A stretch of 6,302 nt of DNA from the NCBI GenBank assembly GCA_934255105.1, contig CAKQNH010000295.1, forward strand, positions 1 through 6,302. The letters run 5' to 3'. Position numbers and translations under genes: made by a program. Shown in pieces: positions 5,093-6,302 of the stretch. Within the stretch, counting starts at the first letter, position 1, and the number at the start of each line of letters is the position of its first letter. Origin of the DNA: an uncultured Pirellulaceae bacterium (GTDB lineage: Bacteria; Planctomycetota; Planctomycetia; Pirellulales; Pirellulaceae). A model generated the notes under the pieces. The model was given only the letters and a program-made list of their open reading frames with translations. It ran no database searches and was not told the origin of the DNA.

Positions 5093-5999
5093 TCAACGTT
5101 CTAACTCATACACGATCAAGCCGTTCTCTGTCGCGACAACGAACTGCGGCGACTGTTCGCCACTGGAAAGCCAAGCGACACTACATCGCAAACCACCTGG
5201 GGCAGTCGTTGCAATCAATTTGCCGTCATCCAAGCTGATCACGTGGACCAAGCCGCCTCGCATTACCACAGCCGCTAATCGCGTATCGTGATCGATAGCC
5301 ATGTCATCGACATGATTCGTTTCTAAGGCTGGTAGCGAGAGTGAAAAAATCTCTTTGCCGTGCGAGTCGATCGATAGCATGCCTTCGCTCTGCTTGACGG
5401 TTGTCCCGTTGGCAGGCAATTCCGTCGACGACTTCGTCGCCAACTAACTCGCTGTCGGTCACTCCGTTCATCAATTGCTCACAGTACGCTTTCCCGCCCA
5501 AGGGAACGACCGCGGCTGAGGGCCCAAGCATCATCAAGGCCATCGCCGCGTCCCTCTTGGAAAACTCTTCCAACGTCGCAGGTGCATCACTCTGAACATA
5601 GCGATTGAGCGCAGAGAAACTCTGTGTCAGCGTTTTACCATCAGTGACGATCGTCATACTGGCTGGCCCATCATCGCCGATCAATGCTAGCCGAGTTGGT
5701 CGCTGCAAACGGAATTGGAATGTCATCTTCTGGTTCTGATTCGGATCAGTTGACCTAATTTCCATGGCCACGATGAGTTCACAACCGTAAGCGGCTTGCT
5801 CCCCGAGAAAGTCACACATCGCTCGCACTCGTGGCGGAGGCGAGTCATCAGCAAACGATACTCCCGTCGCCAACGCAAAATAAATCGTCAGGCCAGAAGT
5901 CGCCAGCGCGACGATGGAGAGGTTCGACCGAGATCGCACCTGAGTTCCGATTTTCAGCTTGGGCCACCTCGTACGATCAGAGCAGACGAATGGGAACAT
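5093..5999 (-). pseudogene. Broken DUF2092-like / beta-propeller secreted protein gene with internal deletion and frame change
   Basis: Two minus-strand pieces of one gene in different frames. The first starts at ATG 5999-5997, with AGGA about 8 nt upstream; a GTG at 5939 is an alternative. It has a signal peptide (LSIVALATSGLTIYFALATGVSFADD, about 28-52) and a region resembling DUF2092: RPTRLALIGDDG (100-111), TDGKTLTQSFSALNRYVQSDAPATLEEF (119-146), GVTDSELVGDEVVDGIAC (179-196). Similarity then stops and the frame runs out of sense to 5304. The second piece, in another frame, becomes meaningful near 5405 and ends at TGA 5095-5093. It reads as the last blades of a WD/quinoprotein-like propeller (MLSIDSHGKEIF..., AVVMRGGLVHVISLDDGK, FVVATENGLIVYELER). 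I recall planctomycete proteins with DUF2092, a thioredoxin-like TlpA/redoxin domain and a propeller-like tail; no CxxC domain remains here. The junction is near 5405-5414. Confidence 0.65.
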
Positions 6000-6151
6000 G
6001 CTCGAGTCCTCGTGGAAATAGGATTGGTGACGGGGCTAAGTTTCCGTGCCCCAGTAGTTGAATAGCTCCAAACCTCAGAGGAATAGTACAGAGCAGAAAT
6101 GGGGGAGAGGAGGAATGGATAGCAGGCGATTAGAATGGAAGGATAAAGAGT
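6000..6151. other. Intergenic, purine-rich on the plus strand
   Basis: No credible gene. It holds the upstream region of the minus-strand pseudogene, with a GGGGC (6032-6036) / GCCCC (6048-6052) stem around an 11-nt loop. From about 6076 to 6166 the plus strand is roughly four-fifths purine, with GAATGGA recurring (near 6113 and 6133). The long open frame antisense to this tract is a compositional artefact. No clear promoter boxes are seen for the pseudogene. Confidence 0.6.
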
Positions 6152-6229
6152 AAAGGGGGCAGGAGCCATGTAAGCAATTTGGCAAATTCATTAAATTATC
6201 CAATCCCTCGATTCGGCTCCTGACCCTTT
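6152..6229. repeat. Imperfect inverted repeat, about 78 bp (AAAGGG..CAGGAGCC / GGCTCCTG..CCCTTT)
   Basis: Left arm AAAGGGGGCAGGAGCC (6152-6167) pairs with right arm GGCTCCTGACCCTTT (6215-6229): an 8-bp perfect core CAGGAGCC/GGCTCCTG plus an AAAGGG/CCCTTT outer part, with one small offset. The AT-rich 47-nt centre (6168-6214) has no coding content. From memory, 'GGCTCCTGACCC' boxes recur between planctomycete genes, so this may be a dispersed element or small non-autonomous unit. No target-site duplication was identified. Confidence 0.7.
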
Positions 6230-6250
6230 CTATTTCTTGCCCTTTTTATT

Positions 6251-6302
6251 TCTAGGCTTTAGCCGTTCCGCGCTGGAGTCTAGGCTTTAGCCGATCCGTG
6301 CT
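6251..6302. repeat. 28-bp tandem repeat, cut by the window edge
   Basis: TCTAGGCTTTAGCCGTTCCG... begins at 6251 and again at 6279, giving a 28-bp period. The second copy (24 nt visible) differs from the first at two positions. Each unit contains GGCTTTAGCC, a small palindrome. There is no unique spacer between units, so this is not a CRISPR array. It probably continues to the right. Confidence 0.85.

Noticed and set aside
4941..5291. 116-codon plus-strand frame
   Set aside because: It is antisense to the propeller-like tail of the minus-strand pseudogene, with no ribosome binding site or motif.
5954..6169. 71-codon minus-strand frame over the purine-rich tract
   Set aside because: Composition-driven, overlaps the start of the DUF2092-like gene, and has no recognisable feature.

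Overview
The window looks like a chromosomal segment from a planctomycete, most likely in or near the Pirellulaceae. The evidence is a secreted Cys-rich protein ending in what I recognise as the planctomycete-restricted TIGR03000 domain, an HTTM-type membrane protein with a partner I associate with planctomycete HTTM loci, a DUF2092-type secreted protein, and gene-poor stretches filled with short palindromic and tandem repeats. Family names come from pattern recognition; no database was searched.

Layout. Positions 1-458 hold no gene. They contain a 74-bp tandem array (three identical copies and a fourth partial copy), a large hairpin with a second direct copy of one arm, a perfect 8-bp-stem hairpin, and four 19-bp tandem units. 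Positions 459-614 are the likely promoter and leader region. Positions 615-4682 carry four plus-strand genes with no gaps, joined by overlaps of 1, 4 and 4 nt: (1) a secreted CYG-repeat protein with a TIGR03000-like C-terminus, (2) a single-pass membrane-anchored protein, (3) an HTTM multi-pass membrane protein, and (4) a lipoprotein with a probable alpha/alpha-toroid domain. All four are predicted to be exported or in the membrane, and the overlaps imply translational coupling, so they probably form one envelope-associated unit. The biochemical role is unknown.

Positions 4683-6302 look like decaying sequence. On the minus strand there is a relic with a good ribosome binding site and the opening residues MPLLDHFRPP that stops after 29 codons. 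It is followed by a short dispersed-type repeat. Further right is a minus-strand pseudogene whose N-terminal DUF2092-like part and C-terminal beta-propeller-like tail are in different frames, with the expected middle missing. The right end is purine-rich intergenic DNA, an imperfect inverted repeat, and the start of a 28-bp tandem repeat cut by the window edge.

The most interesting items are the four-gene overlapping cassette and its Cys-array protein, in which nine cysteines fall exactly every 7 residues and then seven exactly every 5 residues. No CRISPR array, tRNA, rRNA, transposase or recognisable defence system is visible.
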